DNA of 64,000 nt from Rhodococcus sp. W8901 (lineage in GTDB: Bacteria > Actinomycetota > Actinomycetes > Mycobacteriales > Mycobacteriaceae). The position numbers and the translations under genes were made by a program. Of this stretch, positions 20,106 to 28,421 are shown piece by piece (the stretch's first letter is position 1; every line of letters starts with the position of its first letter). The DNA is taken from contig NZ_CP054690.1 of NCBI RefSeq assembly GCF_013348805.1, positions 2,356,001 through 2,420,000 of the forward strand. Direction: 5' to 3'. The notes beneath the pieces are model-generated. The model was not told where the DNA came from. It saw nothing but the letters and a program-made list of their open reading frames with translations, and ran no database searches.

Positions 20106-21730
20106 GGGATGAGCTTGCCAGGGTTGAGGATTCCGGCGGGGTCGATTGCGTCCTTGACCGCCCGCAGGACGCGCGCACCCAGCGGACCGACCTCGGTCTC
20201 CATCCACGGCCGATGGTCGCGGCCCACCGCGTGGTGGTGGGTGATGGTGCCGCCCGCGGCCATGATCGCATCGCCCGCGGCGCGCTTGGCGGTGGCCCAC
20301 TGCGACAGTGGATCGTCGGCCTGTGCGCACACCACGGTGAAGTACAGCGACGCACCGGTGGGGTAGGTGTGTGAGATGTGGCACATCACGAGGGCCGGCG
20401 TGCCCTGTGCCGCAAGCGATTCGGTGAGAGCAGTGGTGACTGCGGTGCGCAGGTTCGCGAGGTTGGACCAGCGCGTGGCGGTTTCGAGGGTCTCGGCGAT
20501 CGCGCCGGCGTTCAGCAGCGCGTCACGCAGGTAGGGGGCGTCGAAGCGGCCGTGCTCCCACGACTGTGCGGGCCCCTCACCCAGCGCGGTGCCACCGGTC
20601 GCGGCGAGCAGTGCGGTCGCCTCGGCGTAGCGGGCCTCGACGTGGGCGTCGGTGCCCTCGAAGGTGGTGATGGCGAGGCAGCCCGCGGTGGGGCTGTCGC
20701 CGCCGATGTCGCCGGCCAGCGCCAGGTTGATGCCGGTCTCGGCCTCGTCGGACAGACGCATCACGGTGGGCGCGGACCCGGACTGGACGACGGCGCGCAG
20801 CGCGGCGGCGCCGGTCTCGAAGTCGGGGAACGACCAGGCCTGGTACCCGGTGCGTTCGGGGACCGGGTGCACGCGCAGGCCCACCTCGGTGATGATGCCG
20901 AGAGTGCCCTCGGAGCCGACGAACAACTCGCGCAGGTCGGGGCCGGCCGCCGAGGCGGGACCGCGTCCGAGGTCGAGGGTGCCGGACGGGGTGGCGACGC
21001 GCAGCCACTCGACCATGTCGTCGAAGCGGCCGTACCCGGCGGACGCCTGTCCCGACGACCGGGTCGCGGCGAACCCGCCGATCGTGGCGAACTGGAAGCT
21101 CTGCGGGAAGTGGCCGAGGGAGAACCCGTGCTCGCCGAGGACCTGCTCCGCCTGCGGGCCGGTCAGGCCGGCCTGCAGCGTCGCGACGCCGGACACCGGA
21201 TCCAGATCGGTGAGCGCGTTCAGTCGCTGCAGGTCGAGGGCGACTACTGAGTGGAACCGGCCGCGGGCGGGGTCGACACCGCCGACGACGCTGGTGCCGC
21301 CGCCGAACGGGACCACCGCGACACCCTCGGCCGCGCAGAACCGCAGCAGTGCCAGCACCTCGTCGTGCGAGCCGGGCAGCAGGACCGCGTCAGGAGCGTC
21401 CTGCGGGTCGGTGGCCTTGCGGCGCAGCAGGTCCGGGGTGCTCTTGCCGCCGGAGTGCCGCAGGCGGGACGCGTCGTCGGTGCGGACGTGGTCGGCGCCG
21501 AGGAGTTCGCGGAGGGCGGCGATGAGGGCGTGGCCGAGGGTGCTCTCGCGCAGCGTCACGTCGGACTCGGTGGGCGGCGCTGCCTGTTCGACGGAGACCC
21601 CGAGTGCCTGCTGGAGCAGGGTCGTGATCTGCGGCGACAGGTGTCGGCGGGACTCGGCGACACCCCAGGCGTCCCACTCCATGGTGGGGGCCGTGGTGGC
21701 GGGGACTTCGGGCACGAAGGCATCGGACAT
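20102..21730 (-). CDS. FAD-binding oxidase, alkyldihydroxyacetonephosphate synthase-like (Rv2251-type)
   Basis: A 542-residue flavoprotein of the vanillyl-alcohol-oxidase group. FAD-binding is shown by VPFGGGTSVVGGVD (~140) and the ATIGGFAATRSSGQAS region. The C-terminal part has CHISHTYPTGASLYFT and HHHAVGRDHRPW, the tri-histidine and GRDH pattern of alkyl-DHAP synthase, which swaps an acyl for an alkyl chain in ether-lipid synthesis. Whether the reaction is the same in this aerobe is unproven. Co-transcribed with the lipid kinase, divergent from a TetR gene with only 20 bp between. Confidence 0.87.
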   Translation of the reverse strand: MSDAFVPEVPATTAPTMEWDAWGVAESRRHLSPQITTLLQQALGVSVEQAAPPTESDVTLRESTLGHALIAALRELLGADHVRTDDASRLRHSGGKSTPDLLRRKATDPQDAPDAVLLPGSHDEVLALLRFCAAEGVAVVPFGGGTSVVGGVDPARGRFHSVVALDLQRLNALTDLDPVSGVATLQAGLTGPQAEQVLGEHGFSLGHFPQSFQFATIGGFAATRSSGQASAGYGRFDDMVEWLRVATPSGTLDLGRGPASAAGPDLRELFVGSEGTLGIITEVGLRVHPVPERTGYQAWSFPDFETGAAALRAVVQSGSAPTVMRLSDEAETGINLALAGDIGGDSPTAGCLAITTFEGTDAHVEARYAEATALLAATGGTALGEGPAQSWEHGRFDAPYLRDALLNAGAIAETLETATRWSNLANLRTAVTTALTESLAAQGTPALVMCHISHTYPTGASLYFTVVCAQADDPLSQWATAKRAAGDAIMAAGGTITHHHAVGRDHRPWMETEVGPLGARVLRAVKDAIDPAGILNPGKLIP

Positions 21731-21732
21731 GC

Positions 21733-21746
21733 GTTACAGTGTTACA
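21733..21746. promoter_or_regulatory. GTTACA direct repeat in the 20-bp divergent gap
   Basis: Two GTTACA units (21733-21738 and 21741-21746) fill the only space between the flavoprotein start (21730) and the TetR start (21751). A TetR dimer could bind here and block both genes; this is inference. The shortness implies leaderless or near-leaderless mRNAs. Confidence 0.45.
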
Positions 21747-21750
21747 CACG

Positions 21751-22359
21751 ATGTCTATCTGTAATGAAGCTTCCGGATCTGCCGGGGAGTCTCCGAGTGT
21801 CGACGACCAGATCCTCGACGCGGCACGCTCGTGCGTGCTCGACTTCGGGCTGCGTCGTACGACGCTCGCGGAGGTCGCCCGCCGCGCCGGCGTGAGTCGG
21901 CCCACCGTGTACCGGCGTTGGCCGGACACCCGGGCGGTCGTCGCCGACCTGCTGACCCGCGAGATCCGTACGGCGATCCCGGACATGATCGGCGACGCTC
22001 CCGCGCGGCTCCAGCTCGTGCAGGCCGTCGTCGACGTCGCGACGGAGATGCGCGATCACCCCCTGTTCGAGAAGATCCTGCGATCCGACCCGGACATGCT
22101 CATGACGTACGTCGTCGATCGACTCGGAACGAGTCAGCGGGCCATCGTCGAGGTGGTCGCGGCCGCCATCGCCGCCGGACAGCACGACGGCTCGATCCGC
22201 ACCGCAGACCCGGTGCACATGGCGACGATGGTGCTGCTCACCGTCCAGTCGGCGGTCCAGTCGGCGCGGATGGTGGCCGAGCTGCTGCCGGCGGCCGCGC
22301 TCGTCGAGGAACTGCGTGTCGCCGTCGACTCCTATCTAGCGCCACGCTCGGTGCTCTGA
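21751..22359 (+). CDS. TetR/AcrR-family transcriptional regulator (Rv2250c-type)
   Basis: A 202-residue repressor-type regulator. The HTH lies at residues ~20-65 (ILDAARSCVLDFGLRRTTLAEVARRAGVSRPTVYRRWPD); the remainder is the helical ligand domain. It is divergent from the ADPS-like/kinase pair and followed 36 bp later by glpD, so it may control either or both. The ATG at 21751 gives MSICNEASG. The ligand is unknown; an acyl or lipid compound is plausible from context. Confidence 0.9.
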   Translation: MSICNEASGSAGESPSVDDQILDAARSCVLDFGLRRTTLAEVARRAGVSRPTVYRRWPDTRAVVADLLTREIRTAIPDMIGDAPARLQLVQAVVDVATEMRDHPLFEKILRSDPDMLMTYVVDRLGTSQRAIVEVVAAAIAAGQHDGSIRTADPVHMATMVLLTVQSAVQSARMVAELLPAAALVEELRVAVDSYLAPRSVL

Positions 22360-22395
22360 CCACCGACCACCACCGACCCACTTCCAGGAGGAACA

Positions 22396-23907
22396 GTGCA
22401 GGACAATGCGCAGTCCGTGCTCAACGCCCAGCGTCGCAGTCGGGAACTGTCCGATCTCGGGGACGGCGATGTCGTCGACGTCCTGGTGATCGGTGGCGGC
22501 ATCACCGGCGTCGGAACGGCACTGGACGCCGCGTCGCGCGGCCTGCGCACGGTGCTGGTCGACAAGCACGACCTCGCCTTCGGGACCAGCCGGTGGAGTT
22601 CGAAGCTGGCGCACGGCGGACTGCGGTACCTGGCGTCCGGCAATGTCGGGATCGCGCGGGAGAGTGCCGTCGAGCGCGGAATCCTCATGACGCGGACGGC
22701 GCCGCACCTCGTGCGGGCACTGCCGCAGTTGGTGCCGCTGCTGCCGTCGGTCAGCTTCTTCGAGAAGTCCCTGGTCCGGACCGGATTCCTCGCAGGTGAC
22801 GCGTTGCGGATCACCGCTCGGACGCCCGCGTCGGTGCTGCCGCGGTCCCGTCGGGTCGGGGCGGCGCGGGCCGCGCAGCTCGCGCCCGCCGTCCGCCGCG
22901 ACGGCCTGCGTGGCGGTCTCCTGGCGTTCGACGGACAGCTGGTCGACGACGCCCGTCTCGTCGTGGCCCTCGCCCGGACCGCGGCCGCCCACAGTGCGAC
23001 GATCCTGACCCGCGTCGGCGCGTACGACGTGACCGGCGAGTCGGCCCGCCTGCGGGACGAGATCACCGGCGAGGAGATGACGATCCGTGCCCGAGCCGTC
23101 GTCAATGCCGCGGGTGTCTGGGCCGGGCAGGTGGACCCGGACATCCGGCTCAAGCCCAGTCGCGGCACGCACCTGGTGCTGCCCGCGGAGTTGTTGGGGA
23201 ACCCCACCGCGGCGCTCACCGTGCCCATCCCGGGCGAGACCAACCGTTTCGTGTTCGCGCTGCCGGCGCAGCTGGGGCGCGTGTACCTGGGCCTGACCGA
23301 CGAGGCCGTCGACGGTCCGCTGCCCGACGTCCCCGCCGCATCCGACGGCGAGATCGATTTTCTGCTCGACACCGTCAACACGGCGCTGGCCACTCCGATC
23401 ACGCGCGCCGACGTCGTCGGCACGTACGCGGGTCTGCGCCCGCTCCTCGACAGCGGCGAGGGGAAGACCGCGGATCTGTCCCGCAACCATGCGGTGCTGC
23501 GTTCGTCGAACGGTGTCGTCAGTGTGGTCGGCGGCAAGCTCACGACGTACCGGAAGATGGCGCAGGATGCGGTCGATGCGGCAGTCGCCGCAGGCGGTCT
23601 GACGGCGCGATCGTGCGTGACGACGGACCTGCCCGCAGTCGGGGCCACGCGCACCGCGCCTCGCAACCTGCCGCCGTCGCTGGTCGCGCGGTACGGCAGC
23701 GAGGCGGGCCTGGTGGCCGAGGCGGGGGCGCTCACGCCGATCGCCGAGGGTATCGACGTCACGCACGCCGAACTGGCGTTCGCGGTGAGCCACGAGGGCG
23801 CGCTCGACGTCGACGATCTGCTCGACCGCCGCACCCGGATCGGATTGGTCGCGGCCGATCGGGAGCGGGCGATGTCGGCCGCGGAGGACGCGTTGACCCG
23901 CGACTGA
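22396..23907 (+). CDS. glpD: Aerobic glycerol-3-phosphate dehydrogenase
   Basis: A 503-residue FAD enzyme at the inner face of the membrane that oxidises sn-glycerol 3-phosphate to DHAP. The FAD-binding motif VLVIGGGITGVGTALDAASRG lies near residues 32-52; SSKLAHGGLRYL (~73) and VVSVVGGKLTTYRKMA (~374) are family signatures. GTG 22396 has AGGAGG just upstream. With the neighbouring flavoprotein and lipid kinase it suggests a glycerophospholipid theme; Rv2249c-Rv2252 of M. tuberculosis has the same set. Confidence 0.95.
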   Translation: MQDNAQSVLNAQRRSRELSDLGDGDVVDVLVIGGGITGVGTALDAASRGLRTVLVDKHDLAFGTSRWSSKLAHGGLRYLASGNVGIARESAVERGILMTRTAPHLVRALPQLVPLLPSVSFFEKSLVRTGFLAGDALRITARTPASVLPRSRRVGAARAAQLAPAVRRDGLRGGLLAFDGQLVDDARLVVALARTAAAHSATILTRVGAYDVTGESARLRDEITGEEMTIRARAVVNAAGVWAGQVDPDIRLKPSRGTHLVLPAELLGNPTAALTVPIPGETNRFVFALPAQLGRVYLGLTDEAVDGPLPDVPAASDGEIDFLLDTVNTALATPITRADVVGTYAGLRPLLDSGEGKTADLSRNHAVLRSSNGVVSVVGGKLTTYRKMAQDAVDAAVAAGGLTARSCVTTDLPAVGATRTAPRNLPPSLVARYGSEAGLVAEAGALTPIAEGIDVTHAELAFAVSHEGALDVDDLLDRRTRIGLVAADRERAMSAAEDALTRD

Positions 23908-23946
23908 TCGCGGCAGTGTCAGGGGCCGGTGATCGCGACAGCGTCA
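23905..23946. repeat. 17-bp direct repeat at the glpD 3' end
   Basis: Two 17-base units (23905-23921 and 23930-23946), beginning TGATCGCGGCAG and TGATCGCGACAG, with two mismatches and an 8-base spacer GGGGCCGG. The first unit includes the glpD stop codon. Confidence 0.7.
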
Positions 23947-24011
23947 CGGCCGAGTGAACCGCGAGTAGGAAGGGGCGCGCGAATACCGTTGCGGGCGTAG
24001 CGTCGAATGTC

Positions 24012-24995
24012 ATGAGTATTCGACTCGGGTACCAGATTCCGAACTTCAGCTACTCGACTCCCGTCCGCGACCTGTTTCCGACTGTCATCGCCCAGGCTCG
24101 GGAGGCGGAGGCCGCCGGATTCGACGCCGTGTTCGTGATGGACCACTTCTACCAACTGCCGGGGATCGGCGAGCCCGACGAGCCGATGCTCGAGGCCTAC
24201 ACGGCACTGGCCGGAATCGCGACGGCCACCGACTCGATCCAGTTGTCCGCACTGGTCACCGGCAACACCTACCGGAACCCGGCGATGCTCGCCAAGACGG
24301 TGTCCACGCTCGACGTCGTCAGCGGCGGCCGGGCGGTCCTGGGCATCGGCGCCGGCTGGTTCGAGCTCGAACACCAGCAGTTGGGATTCGAGTTCGGCAC
24401 GTTCACCGACCGGTTCGAGCGGCTCACGGAGGCGCTCGCGATCATCTCGCCGATGCTCCACGGCGACCGGCCGACGTTCGAGGGCAAGTGGTACCACGTC
24501 GAGAACGCGATCAACGAGCCGCGCATCCGCGACGACCTGCCGATCATGCTCGGCGGCGGCGGCGAGAAGAAGACGTTCGGGCTCGCGGCCCGCTACGCCG
24601 ACCACCTCAACATCATCGCGAACGCGACCGAGCTGCCGCGCAAACTCGAGGCCCTCGCACAGCGCTGCGAGGAGGTCGACCGTGACCCGAAGACGCTCGA
24701 GACGAGCTTTCTCGCGTTCGTGATGCTCGACGAGGACGGGGACAGGGCCCGCGAGATGCAGCGCGAGTTCCTGCTGTCGCGTGGCGTGGACCTGTCGGCA
24801 CTGTCGGTGGCCGAGCGGGCCGTCGCGACGGATCGGCAGTTCGTCGGCAGCCCGGACGAGGTGGCCGAGCAGATCAAGACCCGGGTACTCGACGTGGGCG
24901 TCGACGGCGTGATCGTCAATCTGGTGGCCAACGGACACCAGCCGGGCATCGTCGAACTGGTCGGTCGCACCCTCGGACCGCTCGTTCGTGGCTGA
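24012..24995 (+). CDS. LLM-class F420-dependent oxidoreductase
   Basis: A 327-residue luciferase-like TIM-barrel protein. It starts RLGYQIPNFSY, has FDAVFVMDHFYQLP (~38), LGIGAGWFELEHQQLGFEF (~112) and PIMLGGGGEKKTFGLAARYAD (~177), the pattern of actinobacterial LLM enzymes that use F420 (or FMN). Substrate unknown. It is a single transcription unit between glpD and a glycosyltransferase. Confidence 0.87.
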   Translation: MSIRLGYQIPNFSYSTPVRDLFPTVIAQAREAEAAGFDAVFVMDHFYQLPGIGEPDEPMLEAYTALAGIATATDSIQLSALVTGNTYRNPAMLAKTVSTLDVVSGGRAVLGIGAGWFELEHQQLGFEFGTFTDRFERLTEALAIISPMLHGDRPTFEGKWYHVENAINEPRIRDDLPIMLGGGGEKKTFGLAARYADHLNIIANATELPRKLEALAQRCEEVDRDPKTLETSFLAFVMLDEDGDRAREMQREFLLSRGVDLSALSVAERAVATDRQFVGSPDEVAEQIKTRVLDVGVDGVIVNLVANGHQPGIVELVGRTLGPLVRG

Positions 24996-25077
24996 CCGCA
25001 GGCGCGCGACCGAAACCCGCGCAGCGCGGAATCGCTGACCGCGCTGCAGCGGGCCGCCGGTGTGGCACCCTGAGCGG

Positions 25078-26223
25078 ATGCGAGTAGCTGTTGTCGCCGG
25101 ACCAGAGGCCGGTCATGCCGTCCCGGCCCTGGCGCTGTGTCGGAAATTCGTTGCCGCGGGCGACGATCCGGTGTTCTTCTCCGCGGGACGGTGGCTCGAC
25201 GTCGCACGTGGCATCGGGATCGAGGCGCGCAAGCTCGGTGGTCTCGCGCCGCGCGAGTTCGACGACGACTCCGACTCCGGATCGAAGATCCACGGTCGGG
25301 CGGCGCACGTCTCGACGGCGCTGCTGCCCGACATGCGTGACGTCGCGCCCGATCTCGTGGTGTCCGACATCATCACCGTCGGCGGCGGCATGGCTGCCGA
25401 ACGGCTCGGGGTGCCGTGGGTGGAGTTGTCGCCGCACCCGCTGTACCTGCCGTCGAAGGGCCTGCCGCCCATCGGGTCGGGTATGGCGCCCGGCACCGGT
25501 GTCGGCGGCCGCCTCCGGGACACGCTGCTGCGGGCCGCGACCGCGCCGTCGATCCGGAAGGGGCGGGTCCAGCGCAGCGAGGCGCGGGTGAGCGTCGGCC
25601 TGTCCGCCCGGGACCCGGGCCCGGCGGCGCGGCTGATCGCGACCCTGCCCGCGCTCGAGGTGCCGCGCCCGGACTGGCCGTCGAACGCGCATGTCGTCGG
25701 GCCGCTCGTGTGGGAGCCTGCCGACAACGTGCTCGACCCGCCGCCGGGGGACGGGCCGCTGGTGGTCCTGGCGCCGTCCACCGCGTCGACTGGGGCCGGC
25801 GGCATGCTCGACACGGCGATCCGGGCGCTCGACGGGCTGGGTGTGCGGATGCTCGTGACCCTGTTCGAGAAGCCCGAGATCGATCTGCCGGACTGGGTGC
25901 GTGCCGGGTACGGGCGGCAGGACGAGATGCTGCGGAATGCGTCGGCGCTGATCTGCGGCGCCGGCCACGGTGTGCTCGCGAAGGGACTCCTGGCAGGTGT
26001 GCCGGCGGTGACGGTCCCCGGTGGCGGGGACCAGTGGGAGGTCGCGAACCGGGTCGCCCGTGGCGGTCTGGGGGTGATGATCCGCCCGCTGGAGGTCGCG
26101 ACGCTGCGGGACGCGGTGCGGAAGGTCCTCGACGACCCGGCCTACGCTGCCGCCGCGCGGCGGGCGGCCGACGGGATCGCGGACGTCGCCGACCCGGTCG
26201 CGGTGTGCCGGGCGGCGGCATGA
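25078..26223 (+). CDS. GT1/MGT-type glycosyltransferase
   Basis: A 381-residue GT-B glycosyltransferase. It starts MRVAVVAGPEAGHAVPALALC, the N-terminal acceptor domain of MGT/UGT enzymes; the C-terminal domain holds ICGAGHGVLAKGLLAGVPAVTVPGGGDQWEVANRV (~302-335), the nucleotide-sugar site with GHG and the Asp-Gln pair. Substrates could be a lipid, carotenoid or natural product. The same gene type precedes recA in M. tuberculosis (Rv2739c). ATG 25078 is chosen over an upstream GTG by the family N-terminus. Confidence 0.85.
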   Translation: MRVAVVAGPEAGHAVPALALCRKFVAAGDDPVFFSAGRWLDVARGIGIEARKLGGLAPREFDDDSDSGSKIHGRAAHVSTALLPDMRDVAPDLVVSDIITVGGGMAAERLGVPWVELSPHPLYLPSKGLPPIGSGMAPGTGVGGRLRDTLLRAATAPSIRKGRVQRSEARVSVGLSARDPGPAARLIATLPALEVPRPDWPSNAHVVGPLVWEPADNVLDPPPGDGPLVVLAPSTASTGAGGMLDTAIRALDGLGVRMLVTLFEKPEIDLPDWVRAGYGRQDEMLRNASALICGAGHGVLAKGLLAGVPAVTVPGGGDQWEVANRVARGGLGVMIRPLEVATLRDAVRKVLDDPAYAAAARRAADGIADVADPVAVCRAAA

Positions 26224-26263
26224 GCGGCGTGGCGGTCCGGCCGATTCCGCTACGGTGGCACAT

Positions 26264-26458
26264 GTGCGACTGACCGAATTCCATGATCTCGTCCGGGAAG
26301 AGTTCGGACAGGTACGCGGCGACTCCCTGCTGGTCGACCACGTCATCCTCAGTCTGGGCGGGAAGACCGCCGTCGACGCCATCGAGGACGGCGAGGATCC
26401 CCGCGCGGTGTGGCGCGCGCTGTGCGACGAGTTCGACGTTCCGCCGCAGCGTAGATAG
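26264..26458 (+). CDS. DUF3046 family protein
   Basis: A 64-residue acidic protein of the DUF3046 family (Rv2738c-like), found just upstream of recA in many actinobacteria. The start GTG 26264 gives the conserved RLTEFHDLVREEFG; the pattern VLSSLGGKTA-like (ILSLGGKTAVDAIEDG) and RAVWRALCDEFDVP follow. GTG 26255 would add three residues. Function unknown. Confidence 0.85.
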   Translation: MRLTEFHDLVREEFGQVRGDSLLVDHVILSLGGKTAVDAIEDGEDPRAVWRALCDEFDVPPQRR

Positions 26459-26497
26459 CGCGGCGCCGGCGGTGCGGCACCCCCGCCGGTGATTGAC

Positions 26498-26513
26498 TCG
26501 AACAGATGTTCGC
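26498..26513. promoter_or_regulatory. LexA (SOS) box of recA
   Basis: TCGAACAGATGTTCGC matches the actinobacterial SOS box TCGAAC-N4-GTTCGA at 15 of 16 positions, 140 bp before recA. Confidence 0.9.
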
Positions 26514-26588
26514 TTATGCTGGGATCATCCGTTGTCGTCCACACGTTGCGGCTGAGTGCGGCGGTTCGGACCGTTCGAGCCGGCGAAG

Positions 26589-26611
26589 TTGTCGGTACCG
26601 GGCTCTAACCT
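26589..26611 (+). promoter_or_regulatory. LexA-independent DNA-damage promoter of recA (RecA-NDp/PafBC type)
   Basis: TTGTCGGTA (26589-26597), an 8-base spacer and TAACCT (26606-26611) match the mycobacterial RecA-NDp consensus TTGTCRGTG-N8-TANNNT, recognised with the PafBC activator. The last base of the first element differs (A for G). Confidence 0.75.
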
Positions 26612-26652
26612 GATCCCAGATCGCTGGACGAGACTTCGAAAAGGGGACCACG

Positions 26653-27690
26653 ATGGCACCACAGGCACACGACCGCGACAAGGCGCTCGAGCTGGCTCTG
26701 GCACAGATCGACAAGAGCTTCGGCAAGGGCTCGGTGATGCGTCTGGGTGAGGAGGCTCATCAGCCCATCGCCGTGATCCCCACCGGATCGATCGCGCTGG
26801 ACGTGGCGCTGGGTATCGGCGGTCTGCCCCGCGGACGCGTCGTCGAGATCTACGGTCCGGAGTCCTCGGGTAAGACGACGGTCGCGCTGCACGCGGTGGC
26901 GAACGCGCAGGCCGCCGGCGGCATCGCGGCGTTCATCGACGCCGAGCACGCGCTCGATCCGGAGTACGCCCGCAAGCTCGGTGTCGACACCGACGCCCTC
27001 CTGGTCTCGCAGCCCGACACCGGTGAGCAGGCGCTCGAGATCGCGGACATGCTGATCCGTTCCGGCGCCCTCGACATCATCGTCGTCGACTCGGTGGCCG
27101 CGCTGGTGCCGCGTGCCGAGATCGAGGGCGAGATGGGCGACAGCCACGTCGGTCTGCAGGCGCGACTGATGAGCCAGGCGCTGCGCAAGATGACCGGTGC
27201 CCTCAACAACTCGGGCACCACGGCGATCTTCATCAACCAGCTGCGCGAGAAGATCGGTGTGATGTTCGGCTCGCCCGAGACCACGACCGGTGGTAAGGCG
27301 CTCAAGTTCTACTCCTCGGTCCGCCTCGACGTCCGCCGCATCGAGACGCTCAAGGACGGCACCGACGCGGTCGGTAACCGCACCCGCGTCAAGGTCGTCA
27401 AGAACAAGGTGTCGCCGCCGTTCAAGCAGGCCGAGTTCGACATCCTCTACGGCCAGGGCATCAGCAAGGAGGGCTCGCTGATCGACATGGGCGTCGAGCA
27501 CGGGTTCATCCGCAAGTCCGGATCCTGGTACACGTACGAGGGCGATCAGCTGGGCCAGGGCAAGGAGAATGCCCGCAAGTTCCTGCTCGAGAACACCGAC
27601 ATCCGCGACGAGATCGAGAAGAAGATCAAGGAGAAGCTCGGTATCGGTGCGGTCGTGACCGACGACAGTGCCGAGTCGGCCGACTTCTAG
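26653..27690 (+). CDS. recA: Recombinase RecA
   Basis: A 345-residue RecA, full length and without an intein. It forms filaments on single-stranded DNA, drives strand exchange and promotes LexA self-cleavage. Walker A is GPESSGKTT (~70-78), Walker [12 protein letters not shown] (~143), with [21 protein letters not shown] (L2 loop) around 196-216. The start ATG 26653 follows AAAAGGGGA. It carries both an SOS box and a LexA-independent damage promoter upstream and is followed by recX 64 bp later. Confidence 0.98.
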   Translation: MAPQAHDRDKALELALAQIDKSFGKGSVMRLGEEAHQPIAVIPTGSIALDVALGIGGLPRGRVVEIYGPESSGKTTVALHAVANAQAAGGIAAFIDAEHALDPEYARKLGVDTDALLVSQPDTGEQALEIADMLIRSGALDIIVVDSVAALVPRAEIEGEMGDSHVGLQARLMSQALRKMTGALNNSGTTAIFINQLREKIGVMFGSPETTTGGKALKFYSSVRLDVRRIETLKDGTDAVGNRTRVKVVKNKVSPPFKQAEFDILYGQGISKEGSLIDMGVEHGFIRKSGSWYTYEGDQLGQGKENARKFLLENTDIRDEIEKKIKEKLGIGAVVTDDSAESADF

Positions 27691-27754
27691 GCCGGTGAGT
27701 GTCGTACCCCGCCCGGCCGGCGATGCCGATCGGGCGGGGGAGAACCACCCAACG

Positions 27755-28369
27755 ATGATTGACGACGAAACGGATCACGGCCCCGAACGGCGCACGAGCC
27801 GCTCGGGAAGGGGGCGTTCACGGGGTCGCCAGGTCGGCCCGGACGGGGAACCGTTCGAACTCCAGGGCTCCCCGGAGACGCTCGCGGCGCGGGCCAAGGA
27901 CGTGTGTCTGCGGCTGCTCACCGATCGTGCGCGCAGCCGCGCGGAACTCGAGCAGAAGCTGGCGCAGAAGGGCTACCCGCAGGCCGTCGTGGAGCGAGTC
28001 CTCGACCGCCTCGCCGAGGTCGGCCTCGTCGACGATGCCGCGTTCGCGGAGCAGTGGGTCCACTCTCGGCACACCTACTCCGGTCGCGGCCGGCGGGCAC
28101 TCGCAACGGAACTGCGCCGCAAGGGCATCGACCAGCAGACGTCCACCGAGGCGCTGTCGCAGATCAGTTCCGACGACGAACACGAGAAGGCCGCCGAACT
28201 GGTCCGCAAGAAGCTCGTACGTATCACCGCTGAGGACATCGCAGACCGCGACGACAGAGAAAAATTGATGCGCCGACTCGTCGGCATGCTCGCGCGCCGC
28301 GGCTACCCGGCATCCATGTCGTTCGCCGTCGTCAAGGCGGAACTGGACGACCTCGGCTCGGAAACGTAA
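27755..28369 (+). CDS. recX: Regulatory protein RecX
   Basis: A 204-residue RecX, which binds and limits RecA filaments. After a basic, Arg/Gly/Ser-rich head (~1-40) come the three-helix repeats: CLRLLTDRARSRAELEQKLAQKGYPQAVVERVLDRL, FAEQWVHSRHTYSGRGRRALATELRRKGI, and LMRRLVGMLARRGY near the end. ATG 27755 is preceded by GGGGGAGA; GTG 27695, immediately after recA, is an alternative that would add 20 residues. A strong hairpin terminator begins at the stop codon. Confidence 0.92.
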   Translation: MIDDETDHGPERRTSRSGRGRSRGRQVGPDGEPFELQGSPETLAARAKDVCLRLLTDRARSRAELEQKLAQKGYPQAVVERVLDRLAEVGLVDDAAFAEQWVHSRHTYSGRGRRALATELRRKGIDQQTSTEALSQISSDDEHEKAAELVRKKLVRITAEDIADRDDREKLMRRLVGMLARRGYPASMSFAVVKAELDDLGSET

Positions 28370-28405
28370 AGGGCTCGCGGAGGATTGATTCCTCCGCGAG
28401 CCCTT
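28369..28405. terminator. Bidirectional terminator between recX and gluD
   Basis: A perfect 16-bp stem (28369-28384 with 28390-28405), beginning AAGGGCTCGCGG, with a 5-base loop TTGAT. It starts on the last base of the recX stop and ends 16 bp before the gluD stop, so it can serve both converging units. Confidence 0.9.
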
Positions 28406-28421
28406 CACGGTGCTCGTACCG

